A stretch of 64,000 nucleotides of DNA from Scilla litardierei. Lineage: Eukaryota; Streptophyta; Magnoliopsida; Asparagales; Asparagaceae. Positions 1-32,382 of this stretch are shown piece after piece (position 1 is the stretch's first letter; each line of letters opens with the position of its first letter). The translations under genes were made by a program, and so were the position numbers. Location of the stretch: assembly GCA_030789695.1 (NCBI GenBank), contig CM061140.1:173500319-173564318 (forward strand), given 5' to 3'. Under the pieces are notes generated by a model. That model had not been told where the DNA came from. It saw only the letters and a list, made by a program, of their open reading frames with translations, and did no database searches.

Positions 1-110
1 AAATATCCATTCATAAACTCTACATATAGTCTTCCAGTTTGTGAGGAAGTCAACGCATTCTCATTCTTAGTGTATCTCTCTCAATTTCATATCGTTGACA
101 GTTGGGTTCC

Positions 111-770
111 TGTCAACAATAAAAGGGCGGACTTGGATGCCTCGAGTCGACGCGTGTCCTCGTCAGCTGGAATGATCCAGCCCTCGTACTGGATAGCACG
201 GGTCTAGAGGAAGGCCGTCGAGCTACTTGGATGAAAGCCAACCTAGTTCAGAGCGGATCTGAACTACTTAAAGGATCACCAGCCGAGTGACCTACACCAC
301 AGGAAATCATTATGATGGTCGGATCTGGGTTTCGACTCAAATCTCCTCTGATGCTTAAGTTAGTAAGTGGTTTGAAAGGGACTCGGGGCAGCGGGATCGA
401 TCTAAAGGGAGATTGTCCAAGGAGCTTGCCTGCCGAGCCAAGGAGAAAGAAATATGCAGTAGAACGTAAAAGATAGGTGTTGTAAGAGTACTTAGCACTT
501 AGTTGTCTCCCCTTTGTTTCCCCATGGTCTAGTCCTTTTATATGTGAAGTCGTCTTCTCCGTCTTGTTGACGTATAACCGCTTTGCCCTGACAGTGGCAC
601 ATACATTCCTCCACTTCAGGCATAGTGGGTATCTAACCATCATGCCATCATTTAGCCCATTTGCCCACCTCGTTCTCAGAGGCGTGGGGGCTTAATGAGC
701 TTATGACCAGGTAAACAGCCAGACATTTACATGGGCTCGATGGGCTTGAGGGGTTTGATGGGCCGCTACA
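111..770. repeat. LTR-like fragment (possible solo LTR)
   Basis: The segment opens with TGTCAACAATAAAAGGGCGG and closes with GGGCCGCTACA, so it has the TG...CA ends of an LTR. It contains a TCTGATGCTTAAGTTAGTAAG motif of a kind I associate with plant LTR elements. No matching 5-bp target duplication (GTTCC versus CCTTT) and no second copy is present, so this is a tentative call. The open frame covering 248-643 on the minus strand resembles no protein I know and is treated as chance. Confidence 0.3.
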
Positions 771-1557
771 CCTTTCTTAGTGGGCTTCGCTTATAGGCAA
801 AAGGGGAAATAGGATGAAGCCGGAGATCTGTTTTCTTATGGTGATGCAAATTCAAGTCGCAAATTGTTACTTGATTTAACAAGTGATGCATTGCCGAGAG
901 AACCTAAATCCAAGAACAAGTTGTATGTTCAACAACTGGGACTGGTGTGATGGCTTTCGAAGCACTGGTGAAGCCTTGAGTTGAATCATGAGAAATTTTG
1001 GTTTTTGGTTCAAGATAGAGCAGATATTGGGAATATTATACAATGCAAGGAGCTCCCTAAAGTAGATACACAAACAAATTAATCAATCAATTTGCACATC
1101 ATGTATATGAATTGTACAACTCACACAACTCCATATTTCACACAAAAAGCTTCTCCATGAGCACCGAGACTGGTGAACCTCCAGAAGCCCCAAATCACAA
1201 GTTAAACCCCTCCAAGATTTCCTCAACAGTCGGTTTCTTTCAACCAGTAAGAAATCGATAACCCCATTACGTACGTGCATATATATAGTTATACTCGGAA
1301 AGAAATCGATAACCAGTAAGAAAGAGATATCTATACTAGAGATCAGATGACCTTGCCCACCGAGTACTCGGGTGACTAACTGGCACATTCTTACTAATCT
1401 TGAAGCTGCTTCCTCCGATCAACCCTCGTTATTGTACTCATCCAAATAAAATGGAATGAATATTAGTGATTCCATTCTGTGTAACAAAAAAAAAATAAAA
1501 GAATCTTCAAAGGGGGTATCACGTTCCTCAGGCGGATGGCTATACGCCTAGACCTTC
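771..1557. other. 3' flank of the SRPK gene, nothing recognised
   Basis: AT-rich sequence downstream of the kinase stop codon; the proximal part probably includes the 3' UTR. I see no coding homology, repeat structure or RNA gene here. Confidence 0.4.
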
Positions 1558-22501
<20,944 letters not shown>

Positions 22502-22617
22502 TGTTTATTATAAACGGGCTTTTGGTGGGCCTACCCGTTAGTGGGTATCCACCCATTATGTAACTCTACCACTATAAATACAGGGCTATGGATTCCATAA
22601 CCACCACGTTTACAACA
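22502..22617 (+). repeat. 5' LTR of Copia copy 1 (116 bp)
   Basis: It starts TGTTTATTATAAACGGGC and ends TTTACAACA, with a TATAAATA box at about 22574. It is followed at once by CGTTATCAGCACG, the same sequence that follows the 121-bp LTR of copy 2. The start is inferred by alignment with copy 2. Confidence 0.75.
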
Positions 22618-23926
22618 CGTTATCAGCACGCTCGAAGCTGAGCCGAACCCCTGCCGACGGACGAACGCGACGCGAACGGGCTTCCTTCACTGAACGTCGC
22701 TAGATCCGACGGGTAGGATCTAGAGGTAATCCTGAAACCCTAGATCTAAAATTTCATATGCGCATATGTAGAGATCCAATTTCTTGGATCAATCGCTCAA
22801 AATTCTATCGTTTTTATTGTTAAAAATCAACCTTTTACAATAAAAAACGACTTTTGTAGATTAAAAACACTTTTTTTTAGTAAAAATTAGAGTTTTATCC
22901 CCAAAAACCATCAAACCCTATGGGATCTTCTCGCCGGAACGCGAATCCCCCCTAGAACTCGCGCCAAAACCCCGCCCGCCGCCCGAAGCGGCGGCAACCC
23001 CCCACACTGCCGATGCGACGGCGGGCTCGACCCACCGCCAGCAGCGGCGGGCCAACCCGCCGCCTGCAGCGGCGGACGGCCCTGCCGCCGCCGCGGCGGG
23101 CCCCCCCCATCCCCCCCCCAGGCAGCGGCGGCCCCCAACCCCCCGGCATCCGCTCGTATCGCCCCCCCCCCCCCCCCCCCCCGGTGTGCGCTCATGTCCG
23201 GAAACCCTAGCCGCCTGAAGCGGCAATCCGCGCGACCAAAAACCCTAATTAGGGTTTGACCCCGAAAATTTTTCGATTTTCAAAACCTTTTCAGATTTAT
23301 TTGCGATTTCTTCTCGTCAAAATCTGGACAAAATTACATGTGATTTTATTCATCGCTTTTTATTCGGATTATATGATTTTTCTAAACGTTTAAAAATTAA
23401 GAAGATCCTGCGACCGATCTGCCGTTAGTCAACTAACCTAACGGTGTATGACGTTGCCTAGTGGTCCAATAATTTTTAAACGTAAGATTTCATTTTCCAT
23501 TATAAACTGCCTATGATGATTAAATTGCATGTAATGAATAAACTGCCTGTGATGATTAAATGCCTGCTGCATTTTATCTGCCTGCGATGAATGTCAATAT
23601 TTGTTGTGGTTTTGGATCGGCTAGGGATCACCATTTTATTTTCCCGCATTTTTTTCTTTTGAGAGAAATATGTAGTGAGGATAATTTTGTAATATTACAA
23701 GACCGACGGACGCCTCAAGAAGATGAAGGACTATTCCAGAAGAATAGGGGCCCCACGGGGGTTCCCGAGTTGTACTTTCATTTCTTTTTGGGACTGTAAT
23801 GGACTGTAATTAATATGGTGATTAGCCGATCCACGCAGCAAATATCTGTGTCTGATGTGCTTAATTATGTATTTTTCTGCAAAAATATCTAATTATTGCC
23901 TATCTTTTTACATGCTAGAGTGATAA
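22618..23926 (+). other. Leader of Copia copy 1, with GC-rich block and C tract
   Basis: The primer-site candidate CGTTATCAGCACG opens the leader. 22915-23215 is strongly GC-rich with CCGCCG repeats and a C run at 23162-23182. The leader is about 1.3 kb, against about 165 bp in copy 2. Minus-strand open frames here are composition artefacts. Confidence 0.6.
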
Positions 23927-24886
23927 ATGGCCAAAATTGCGAGCGTCGATTTCGACGTTTTGGATGCTTCAGGCAAGAACTACTTAAGCTGGCAGTTGGA
24001 CATAAAATTCCATCTGCGAGCACAGGGATTGAGCCACGCCATCGCTGTAGGCGATAAGGTTTCTGATATAGATAAAGCGAAAGCAATTATCTATATCAGA
24101 CGCCATATCGATCGGACCCTGAAGGCCGAGTACCTCACGGTGGAAGACTCGTATGAGTTATGGACCGCCCTCGAGGATAGGTATAAACATCAAAGAGATG
24201 TTATACTTCCTCGAGCGCGATATGAATGGGAAAACCTCCATCTCCAAGACTTTAAGTCTATTGTCGAGTACAACTCGGCACTCTTTAGCATCACCTCACG
24301 CCTGAAGTTGTGTGGTGAAAAGGTGACGGAGGAGCGCATGTTAGAGAAGACGTATACATCCTTCCACGAGAAGGATGTTATACTAATGCAACAGTATCGT
24401 GAACGCAAGTTCACGAAATACTCAGAGCTTCTCTCATGCCTTCTGATGGCAGAGAAGAATCGTGACCTTCTTCTGGCCACCCATAACTCACGCCCTACCG
24501 GCACTGCTCCTGCGCCTGAAGCGCATCACAGCTCCTCCCAGAAGAAGAGGAGCAACTTCAAAGGCAAACCCCAGAAGGGCAAAGCAATGAAGAAGCAGGC
24601 TAGAGGACCCCCTCCCAGAAGCAACAATGAGGGGAGGAAGAAGAATAATGTGTGGAAAAGAAAGGACGACGGACAGACATCTGCCCCCAGAAAGGACTGG
24701 GAAGATAAGTGCCACAGGTGTGGCATGACTAGACACTGGTCCAGGAATTGTCGGACTCCACGCCACCTGCAGGACTTGTACAAAGCGAGCCAGAAGCAAG
24801 TTGAGACAAACCTGGTAGTTCAAGAAGACCTGTCACCAATCAGGTTCATCGCTGAGGACTTCTCAAACGATGACCTGCTCGACTGA
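23927..24886 (+). CDS. Copia gag (copy 1), 319 aa
   Basis: Gag forms the retrotransposon virus-like particle and packages its RNA. The frame starts ATG at 23927 (MAKIASVDFDVLDASG) and is complete. It shows the UBN2-type gag fold motifs YLSWQLDIKFHL near residues 20-31, YELWTALEDRY and LMAEKNRDLL, then a basic Pro/Lys-rich linker and one CCHC knuckle CHRCGMTRHWSRNC near the C-terminus followed by RTPRHLQDLY. It is closely related in order and sequence to the gag of copy 2. The stop is followed by a spacer, not by a pol fusion. The gag frame itself is intact even though pol is broken. Confidence 0.93.
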   Translation: MAKIASVDFDVLDASGKNYLSWQLDIKFHLRAQGLSHAIAVGDKVSDIDKAKAIIYIRRHIDRTLKAEYLTVEDSYELWTALEDRYKHQRDVILPRARYEWENLHLQDFKSIVEYNSALFSITSRLKLCGEKVTEERMLEKTYTSFHEKDVILMQQYRERKFTKYSELLSCLLMAEKNRDLLLATHNSRPTGTAPAPEAHHSSSQKKRSNFKGKPQKGKAMKKQARGPPPRSNNEGRKKNNVWKRKDDGQTSAPRKDWEDKCHRCGMTRHWSRNCRTPRHLQDLYKASQKQVETNLVVQEDLSPIRFIAEDFSNDDLLD

Positions 24887-25013
24887 GGACATTATCCATT
24901 TTCTATGCATTGTAGCTTTCCTTTTTGAGAAACTATTTATCTGCTTGTTTTTCCTTCTCTAGCATGTTGAAGTACTTTTCAGACATTAAATTGATTATCA
25001 GTAGTATATTTTC

Positions 25014-27830
25014 TGTCACGCCCCGCTTCCCAAAAATATGGAGGCGAAGCGTGAGAAGGTCCGCTCAGACTTGAAGCTACAAAGCTGCAAGTCCGATAAG
25101 CGTCAATCAAATTTAAAACTGCAGGTCCTTGCAACGCGAACGAAACAAGATAATAATAATGAAATGAGACAAAAGAATAATCTCAGAATATCCATAAATA
25201 TAAATTCCAACATCGCAGAAAAGCCACCAGGCTGAAATAAAAGAGAGTCTAAAGGCCCAAACATGGCCAACAAAAGTGCAGAGTACAAAGTATAGGTGCC
25301 ACGCACCAACAACAAACAAAAGGCCTAAAACAAAATAAAGCTCAACAAAGACTCAAAGAATGGTCACCGGTGTCCACCAAAATCCTCCTGTGCAATCATG
25401 GACTCAGACTCAGCGTCAGCAAGGCATCACGTACTCAGCAACGGTCTCTGGCTCAGGGTCTAACATGTGACACCCAAAAGAGCAAGGGGCACATGTCAGC
25501 AAGTCTACAAGAGACTTGTGCATGGAAACTGAAAGTACAAGTAAAAGCAACCTAAAAGTTCTAGCATGATGCAATGACATGGCAGTTAAAGTAATGAGTG
25601 CAACAGGTAAAGTAAAGTGAAGTAAAGTACGAGCATGGCATGACATTCACAAGACAAGTACAAGACAAGAAAAGTAAGCACCTCGTACACAGAGATTCCG
25701 TCTTTTGGCTAGAGGGCTGATCAGGCCACTCCTAAGCTCAAGCGAACGTTTATCCCTACCCCTCCACGTGTGTCGAGCCAGGGCATTACCCCCGAACACG
25801 GAATGCTCGCTTCTGGACCACGAGCCAGGAAGTGTGTAAACAAGTATGGCGTAGGGGTGCACCTAGCCGGACAAGTAGTACGAGGACAAGTATTGTAGCG
25901 TGTGCTACGATGCAACAATCAATGCATGGATGACATGGCATGACAAGTAGTAAAGCGTACAAGTAAGAAAAGTAAACGTGACAGTTTAGCATGCATGAAT
26001 GACAAGTTTAAGGGTTGGATCTAGCTTCGTTGTCAAGCTAGATCATTTAGGTGACGGATCTAGTTTCGTTGTCAAACTAGATCAAGTAGGCGTCTAGCCA
26101 GCTATCATTCCACTGACTAGTCTCTTTTACGCTAAAAGCAAGGAAGTGGCCTAAAAACATGGCCCTACACAAGAGTTGGCAAGTTTCACTTGCCTGCAAG
26201 TACGACGTCTGAGCACACCGTCCAATGAGTCCAAAAATCACATTTATCCTACGTGCACAAGTCCACCGGCCTACATCCGTTTTATTAATCTTGATTAGTG
26301 ATTGATAAAACATTTAAAATACTTTAAAATACCGATTTTTAGTCTTGGTTAGCATGCAATTTGGTTGGAGGTCCTATGGGTGCAAAACGTTACCTCAACA
26401 CGACGCGAAAGCTACACCGGCGTCGGGTAGCGACGCCGGAGGTTGGAATAATAAGATCGCGCTCCAAGTCCGGATTCCAATTAGATTCCTCGCTGGAAAT
26501 TTCAGAGCAATCAACCCGGGCGACGATTCCAGATTCCAAAGCTCGCACGTGCGACGACGGGCTACGACGTGCGACGACGTCGTACGCGACGAATCCTCGA
26601 AGAGCAAGCACCAAGGTGGGGCCCACAGTAGTCCTAGGGACCTTTGGGGGACCCACAATAACTCTGGAGAACTTGGGGGGCCCACGGAGGCAAGTGGTGC
26701 GACGGATGCGGGGTTGCGACGAGTGACTCTCGGTCGTACCCCTCCAATGCGGGAGAATTCCTCGGTCGCTGCGAGAGAACGGGGCTGTGCAGCAGCGGGG
26801 GTCGGTCACAGCTGCGGGTGCGGGCGTTTCCTTCGGTCAGACCGATAGGGGGCGTCGGTCGTGCGCTTGGGATGCGAGGCTGCGACGTTGCAAAGCTTGG
26901 GCGCTCGGTCACAGCGGCCCGGAGCGAGGGGATCTGTCGGTCGTGCGGGGTGCGGAGCGGGGCGACAAGCGGAGCGCTGTGCGGAGCGGGCGACAAGGCG
27001 GATGCGGGGGAGCGCTTCGGTCAGGTCGATGGAACGGAGCTTGGGGCGTGCAGCGGCTGCGGAGCGACTAGGATGCGGGGACGGCTATCGGTCGGAGCGG
27101 GCGGAACGGCTTGGTTTTCTCGGTCAGGTCGGGGCTGAACGTCGCAACGTTGCGACGATTCGTCGCAACGTCCAATTTGGGTTTTGGAAGGGGCTAGGGC
27201 TAATTTCTTGCGAAAATAGGTCTTCCTAGGGGTTGCTTATATAGTATAGATGGGTTGACTTGGTCTAGGGCTAAATCTAATAGGATTAGAATATTAAAAT
27301 AATTTAAAATCTGAATTCCAACTACTCCAACTCACCCAAGGGTTTGACTTGGTCCAAATGAGCTGGAAATTGGCTCAAAAATTCTTTAAAACGTTTTAAA
27401 CTCAAATAAATTTTATTTGGCCGAAAATAATTTAAAAATTAATTATTAAAAATAATATAAAACTTGTTAAAAATATTAAAGTGGTCAAATGAACTCCAAA
27501 AATTATAAAATAAATATCAGGGTGATCGTGATGACGAATGTGAGCTAACTAAGAAGACGGATCTCAGTTTTGACGTCGGACGACGAAACTAAAAATAGAA
27601 ACGTCTCCCGTCAAAAGTGAAAATCGACACGTCTCATCGAATAAGTTTAAATTGTGGGAAAACGACTCGAGAAACGTCGTTCCAAAATAGTGCCACTATT
27701 TAATACTCTCAGAGACGTTCACAACGGCATATCACACGAAAGTGTTCACAAACAAACAAAGTCTAAAACAAACACGTGCACGGACAAAAGCACGTGCACG
27801 AACAACGTACCACAAAAAGTGGTCGTTACA
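25014..27830 (-). repeat. LARD 3' LTR (left copy, 2817 bp)
   Basis: It matches 38557-41353 with few substitutions. It has 21 extra bases near 27140-27170, lost from the other copy between short GTCGCAACGT direct repeats. A GC-rich stretch at 26400-27200 is probably promoter/R-region sequence; its open frames are composition artefacts. Confidence 0.92.
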
Positions 27831-28210
27831 TCCCCCACCTTAGAATAAAGTCCGTCCTCGGACTTTCTAATATATCTAGTCGCTCTAATAACTACCCCAA
27901 TCAAGTCATATAATAATTCAACCAGGTATAGTCATTACAAGTGCTTATATATGCACTAGGTAGTCAAACTTTAACACTACCAACACGTATATATATACAT
28001 TCACGTACGTTATACATTAATACCTATTGTAGTCAGTCAAATTCATACATGTATTTAAATCATATATTTAAGCATACATCCCTTATATTACTACTACTTA
28101 CCTAAACACAAACAATATTTCAGATACTCATATAAGGATAGTCTCACACATAGCCAATACAATCATGCTCTACCTATATGTAGCTACCTATGCACAAACA
28201 TCAAGGGTAT
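27831..28210 (-). other. LARD internal sequence, left part
   Basis: The polypurine tract region is followed by AT-rich non-coding sequence. It is continuous in the ancestral element with 33863 onward, because the gag-only element inserted between. Confidence 0.6.
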
Positions 28211-28215
28211 ACTAC

Positions 28216-29690
28216 TGGTTGACTCGGAAAACGCGCAAGTGCACGCCTTCCGCTCCCAAGCGTAGGAGCGTCAATGCAATAAAAATAACCGGTGAGTACC
28301 GGGTCGGATCACAGGGACAAGTCGTTCTAGTTCACAAAATTGATCGATAACGAAAAATAAAGTGTGATAACAACCACCTCAATTATGGTGGATGAGTGTG
28401 TGGGAAAAACGTGTGAAGAAACTAAAAATCTAACCTAAGTGGCTAGGGGTGGAGAGCCGAATCGGCAAGTAACAAGGAGGACTCGTATGTTGTGTGTGTG
28501 AATGAGGCCGTGTGCGTGGGAATTCATCTCAAATATAACTCAATTGTTTTCCCGACTAAGGGACGAACAATCGGTGGGTGTGGCATTTCATCGAACATGT
28601 GGGGTGCAATAAAAGTAGTGTATGAAACAAAGAGAAATACTTTGAGCAATGAAGAGAGGGTCGACTACGATAGTTCCTCTCTATGGATTACCCTCTAGGG
28701 TTCCCTCAACAACCAACATCTCAAAGTTTCATCCACCAAATAGAAAATAGAAACATGCTAGAGATGAAATTCACAACCCAAACAACAACAATTTCACAAC
28801 ACAACAACACAAGCAAGATCTAGCAATTCATGATGAAAAGAAGAGACGTTTTTACTCAAAATCAATCATCCAATTACAATGTAAAACCCTAAATCAAAAC
28901 ACAAGAAGTTGGAGAAATTTCACCCAAGTGTCACTCCAAAATGGAAATCCTCCTCCCCAAATGCTCCTCCAAGCTCCAAGCTTCATTCATGGCCTCCTCC
29001 CCTAGCCAAGCCCTTTGGGGAAGAAGAACCCCCAAGAAAAACAGCAAGAAAACCAAAAAAAACGAAGCTCCCCACCCAAAAACGTCTTCAGCCCAGGAAA
29101 TAACAGAACACAATTCATTTCAGGCCCCTGCTCTATTTTTCTTCTTCTTTTTTCAATCAAACCCGAAATCTGGGCCCAAAAATAATATCTTTGCAAACCG
29201 GGGGGCGGGATTAAATTTTCCGCTGTATATTTTTTCTTCTTTCCAGAATTTACAGAAATGCCATTCTAGCTCCAAAAATCTCCAAAAAATAGCTAGAAAA
29301 TCCTAAAAATTCTGGAAAAATTCCAGAAAATCCAAAACAATTCCAGGAGTACCTGAAAAATAGGAGAAGTGGAAATTAGTCCATATGATGTGAAAATAAA
29401 TATAATGACTTATATAACCAAATATTGACTTCCAAAAATCATATAAAATAACCTATTGCTCAAATAATTCTCAAAATTTGTCAATATGATCAAAATAATA
29501 CCAGGAGCATGTGAAAAATAGTAGGAAGCCAATAAGTATGATAAAAACCGTATTTTGTGCCAAAAATGAGAGTAAGTCGTAAAATTGATATGAAATGAAA
29601 ATATACTCAAAAGAGCACGATTAAGTGTAATCTTTAGCACAAAATGAGGATAGTTAGGGGGTATAAATATACAATTTTTACTCCGAATCA
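28216..29690 (-). repeat. 3' LTR of the gag-only element
   Basis: On the plus strand it runs TGGTTGACTCGG to CCGAATCA and is 1475 bp long, about 99.6% identical by eye to 32383-33857. Confidence 0.95.
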
Positions 29691-30864
29691 CACCCCCCAA
29701 CTAGCTTTTTGCTAGTCCCTAGCAAAATATGCGATAAATTCGGATTAATAAAATTGAAAAACATGCACCAACTTCACGATGTCATCATGGCATACTCCAA
29801 AATGGTATTTCCAATTGATTCCAAAGCCAATATACCCAAAGTATGAAAGTAAACAACAAATGATACTCTCTTCAATCCAATTCAAAGAAAAGTAAGGAAA
29901 TAAGCACCGTATCACACGTATCGGGAAATTATCAAGATGTCAAAATTTCCAATTTTCATGAATATGGCCAAAACAAAAGAAATTCCTCTAAGTTATGGGA
30001 GATGAGATTGCATCACTCATGTTGCTTATTCTTTCATTTTTCATTCATTTTTCTTTTCTTTTCTTTTCTCTCTTTTTTTTGTTTTTGATGTTTATGTTTT
30101 GCATTCACGCGATAACGCTATAAATGCAAACACGAACACATTTACATACACGCGATGACGCTATATATGCAAATGGATGGAATGATCTCCTAAATCTCAT
30201 TTTGGCTTCCTCCCCAATGTTTCGTGGGGCACCGGCTACTCAATTCGATTAGAAAGAAACATTCACTTATTTTAGCTCTCTTTTTCATCCTCCAACATGA
30301 ATTATCAACTCATCCACCCACTTCTAAGAAGAAAACAAAGCATGCACAATTGGCCAAATCCAATCCAATTAGAAACTACACCATTCATCCCAAATCATGA
30401 AATCGCTTACACCAAACTTTTCCCAAATTGTTTCAAAAAGATATCACGACGTATAAAATAGATTCATACATGGCATATTAGCATTTGACTCCAAATTGGA
30501 AAAGAAATGAAGACTTGCCAATCAAACATCGAAAAATTGATACCAAAATGATAATCCGAAAAAATTGCATGGAATTAAGCATGTAGGGACTAAACAAAGC
30601 TAATGGCGTATGGATAAGGAGGCCAAAATATGATATGCAATGAAATTCATTGGGTGACGGAAACATGAAGGGATCTCAAAAAAAAAATTTTAGGCCAAAA
30701 TCCTAACAAACCTAAAGATTCTAACACTCTCACCCCAACTTAAAATAAGCATTGTCCTCAATGATGGAAGAGTATCAGATCTTGACAAAAGATCCTAGAA
30801 AAGAGAAAAAACGAAAGCAAACATGCAAAAGCAAACTAACTAACTTTTTATTTATTTACACTAC
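29691..30864 (-). other. 3' non-coding interior of the gag-only element
   Basis: It lies between the gag stop and the polypurine tract. On the minus strand, at about 30765-30730, it carries CATTGAGGACAATGCTTATT and then AAGTTGGGGTGAG, sequence typical of the 3' region of Athila/Tat elements. No pol domain is present. Confidence 0.6.
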
Positions 30865-32190
30865 TTAAAGGAAAGAATACACCTTAGCAAAAGGCGGATC
30901 CAAAATTTCCATCGGCTGTGTCAATTGTTCCAACGCCCCTTTTGTTTCCTCCGCCAATGCTCCTCGGCCAAACGTGGCAATGGCGGTCACGTACACAACC
31001 CCAAGCATCTCCTCAAAGTGTGTACCTATATAAGGAAGGAGACGAGCTGTGTAAGAAAGAGATGGTGACACATTCCTAAAAAATGAATTCCACACATAAT
31101 CATCAATAAAAAATACGAAATGAAAAGTATGATGAATGTGTGAGAAAACTCCCTGGATGGTAGAAAGTGATGTGGTTTGAAGTTCATCCCCGCGGCATTC
31201 AATATCAATCGCGGGAGGAAGAGATATCTCCAAAGAAACCACCGAAGGAGAGGGAAGCTCGGAATCCATGATAGCATGTGGTATAAACTCATCCTCGCTT
31301 GCCTCTTCTTCGGGCTCATCAATACAAGAACAATCCTCCTTGCCCACTTCGCTCCCAAGTGTGCGCGCGATCGGCTCCTCTATCTCCATCATGTCAACAA
31401 ACAATTCCTCAACAACTAAGTGACACGGACCAGCAGAAATAGTAGGTGCAGACAAGACAATTTCCCCCACCGACTCAACCAACTCCTCCATGCCAACACT
31501 TGGTTCCTCAACTACTACTTGGCATGGGACACTCAATTCTTCAATTACCGGTGGGGTGAGATCCAAAAGATCTTCTTCATTCGGGGCTTGGTGGACCAAA
31601 ACTTCATGTCTTGGCTCACTTGGAGTCGCAACCAATATGTGATCTTCCTCCTTATAGGACTCCAAATAACGCCAAGCCGCATTCTCATCCATGTCCAAAA
31701 AGTGACCGTTGTCCAACAAATCCACAAAATCATGCGTCTCCGGAAACAGACCCTCCAAGAAGAACCCAAGAAGACGCACCCTGTCAAATCCATGATGTGG
31801 ACAACCATACACCAACTCTGAAAATCGCGTCCAAGCCTGAAAAAATGTCTCACCGATGCGCTGACCAAAGTTCACAATTCTTCCTTGCCATGTTTTGGTC
31901 CTGTAAGATGGAAAAAACTTCATACAAAATTTTAGCTTTAGTACATGCCAAGATGGAATAATATGAGAGATATAAACTTTAAACCAATTTAATGCACTAC
32001 CATCCAAAGAATAGGGAAAGAATTTAAGATAAAACTTTTCTGCACATGTGTTCCCATCAAAATGAAGCTTGCAAGCACTCTCAAACTTCTTAATATGTAG
32101 GTAAGGGCTCTCCGCATCCTTACCGAGGAATCTCGGTAGGGATTTGGTCACCCGCATGTCAAACCCAAGAGAGTTTGAAGTACTTGCCAT
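30865..32190 (-). CDS. Retrotransposon gag of the gag-only element, 441 aa
   Basis: It is a particle-forming gag protein. The start ATG at 32190 gives MASTSNSLGF and lies about 170 nt after the primer site; a longer frame upstream has no ATG. The N-terminal half has the Gypsy retrotransposon-gag domain: FLGKDAESPYLHIKKFE, then LNWFKVY, FCMKFFPSYRT, FFQAWTRFSELVYGCPHHGF and LLGFFLEGL. The second half is acidic (EEPSVGMEELVE) without zinc knuckle, ending in a segment with YTARLLPYIGTHFEE of unknown role. The frame is intact, in line with the near-identical LTRs. The absence of a CCHC knuckle and of all pol domains is notable. Confidence 0.88.
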   Translation of the reverse strand: MASTSNSLGFDMRVTKSLPRFLGKDAESPYLHIKKFESACKLHFDGNTCAEKFYLKFFPYSLDGSALNWFKVYISHIIPSWHVLKLKFCMKFFPSYRTKTWQGRIVNFGQRIGETFFQAWTRFSELVYGCPHHGFDRVRLLGFFLEGLFPETHDFVDLLDNGHFLDMDENAAWRYLESYKEEDHILVATPSEPRHEVLVHQAPNEEDLLDLTPPVIEELSVPCQVVVEEPSVGMEELVESVGEIVLSAPTISAGPCHLVVEELFVDMMEIEEPIARTLGSEVGKEDCSCIDEPEEEASEDEFIPHAIMDSELPSPSVVSLEISLPPAIDIECRGDELQTTSLSTIQGVFSHIHHTFHFVFFIDDYVWNSFFRNVSPSLSYTARLLPYIGTHFEEMLGVVYVTAIATFGRGALAEETKGALEQLTQPMEILDPPFAKVYSFL

Positions 32191-32362
32191 TTTTGAAAAA
32201 AAAGCAAAAACAAACAATCAAAAAGACTCAAAAAAATGTAAAATAAATAAGGATGAACAATAAGTGAAAGATGAAGAATCGAAAAGACTCACACTAAGAG
32301 ATAGTAGTATCACACTAAAACTTTCAAAATCAATCAAAAATTGCTAATAATAGAAACCGTTG

Positions 32363-32380
32363 TCCCCGGCAACGGCGCCA
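32363..32380 (-). other. Primer binding site of the gag-only element (tRNA-Asp type)
   Basis: TGGCGCCGTTGCCGGGGA on the minus strand, two bases after the end of the 5' LTR. Confidence 0.92.
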
Positions 32381-32382
32381 AT

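Noticed and set aside
22911..23226. Pro/Arg/Gly-rich frames in the Copia leader
   Set aside because: Composition artefacts of a CCG-rich leader with a C homopolymer.
26345..27229. Multiple open frames in the LARD LTR, repeated at 39889-40752
   Set aside because: They lie in a GC-rich LTR segment, occur on both strands in several frames and contain no known domain; duplication merely reflects the LTR pair.
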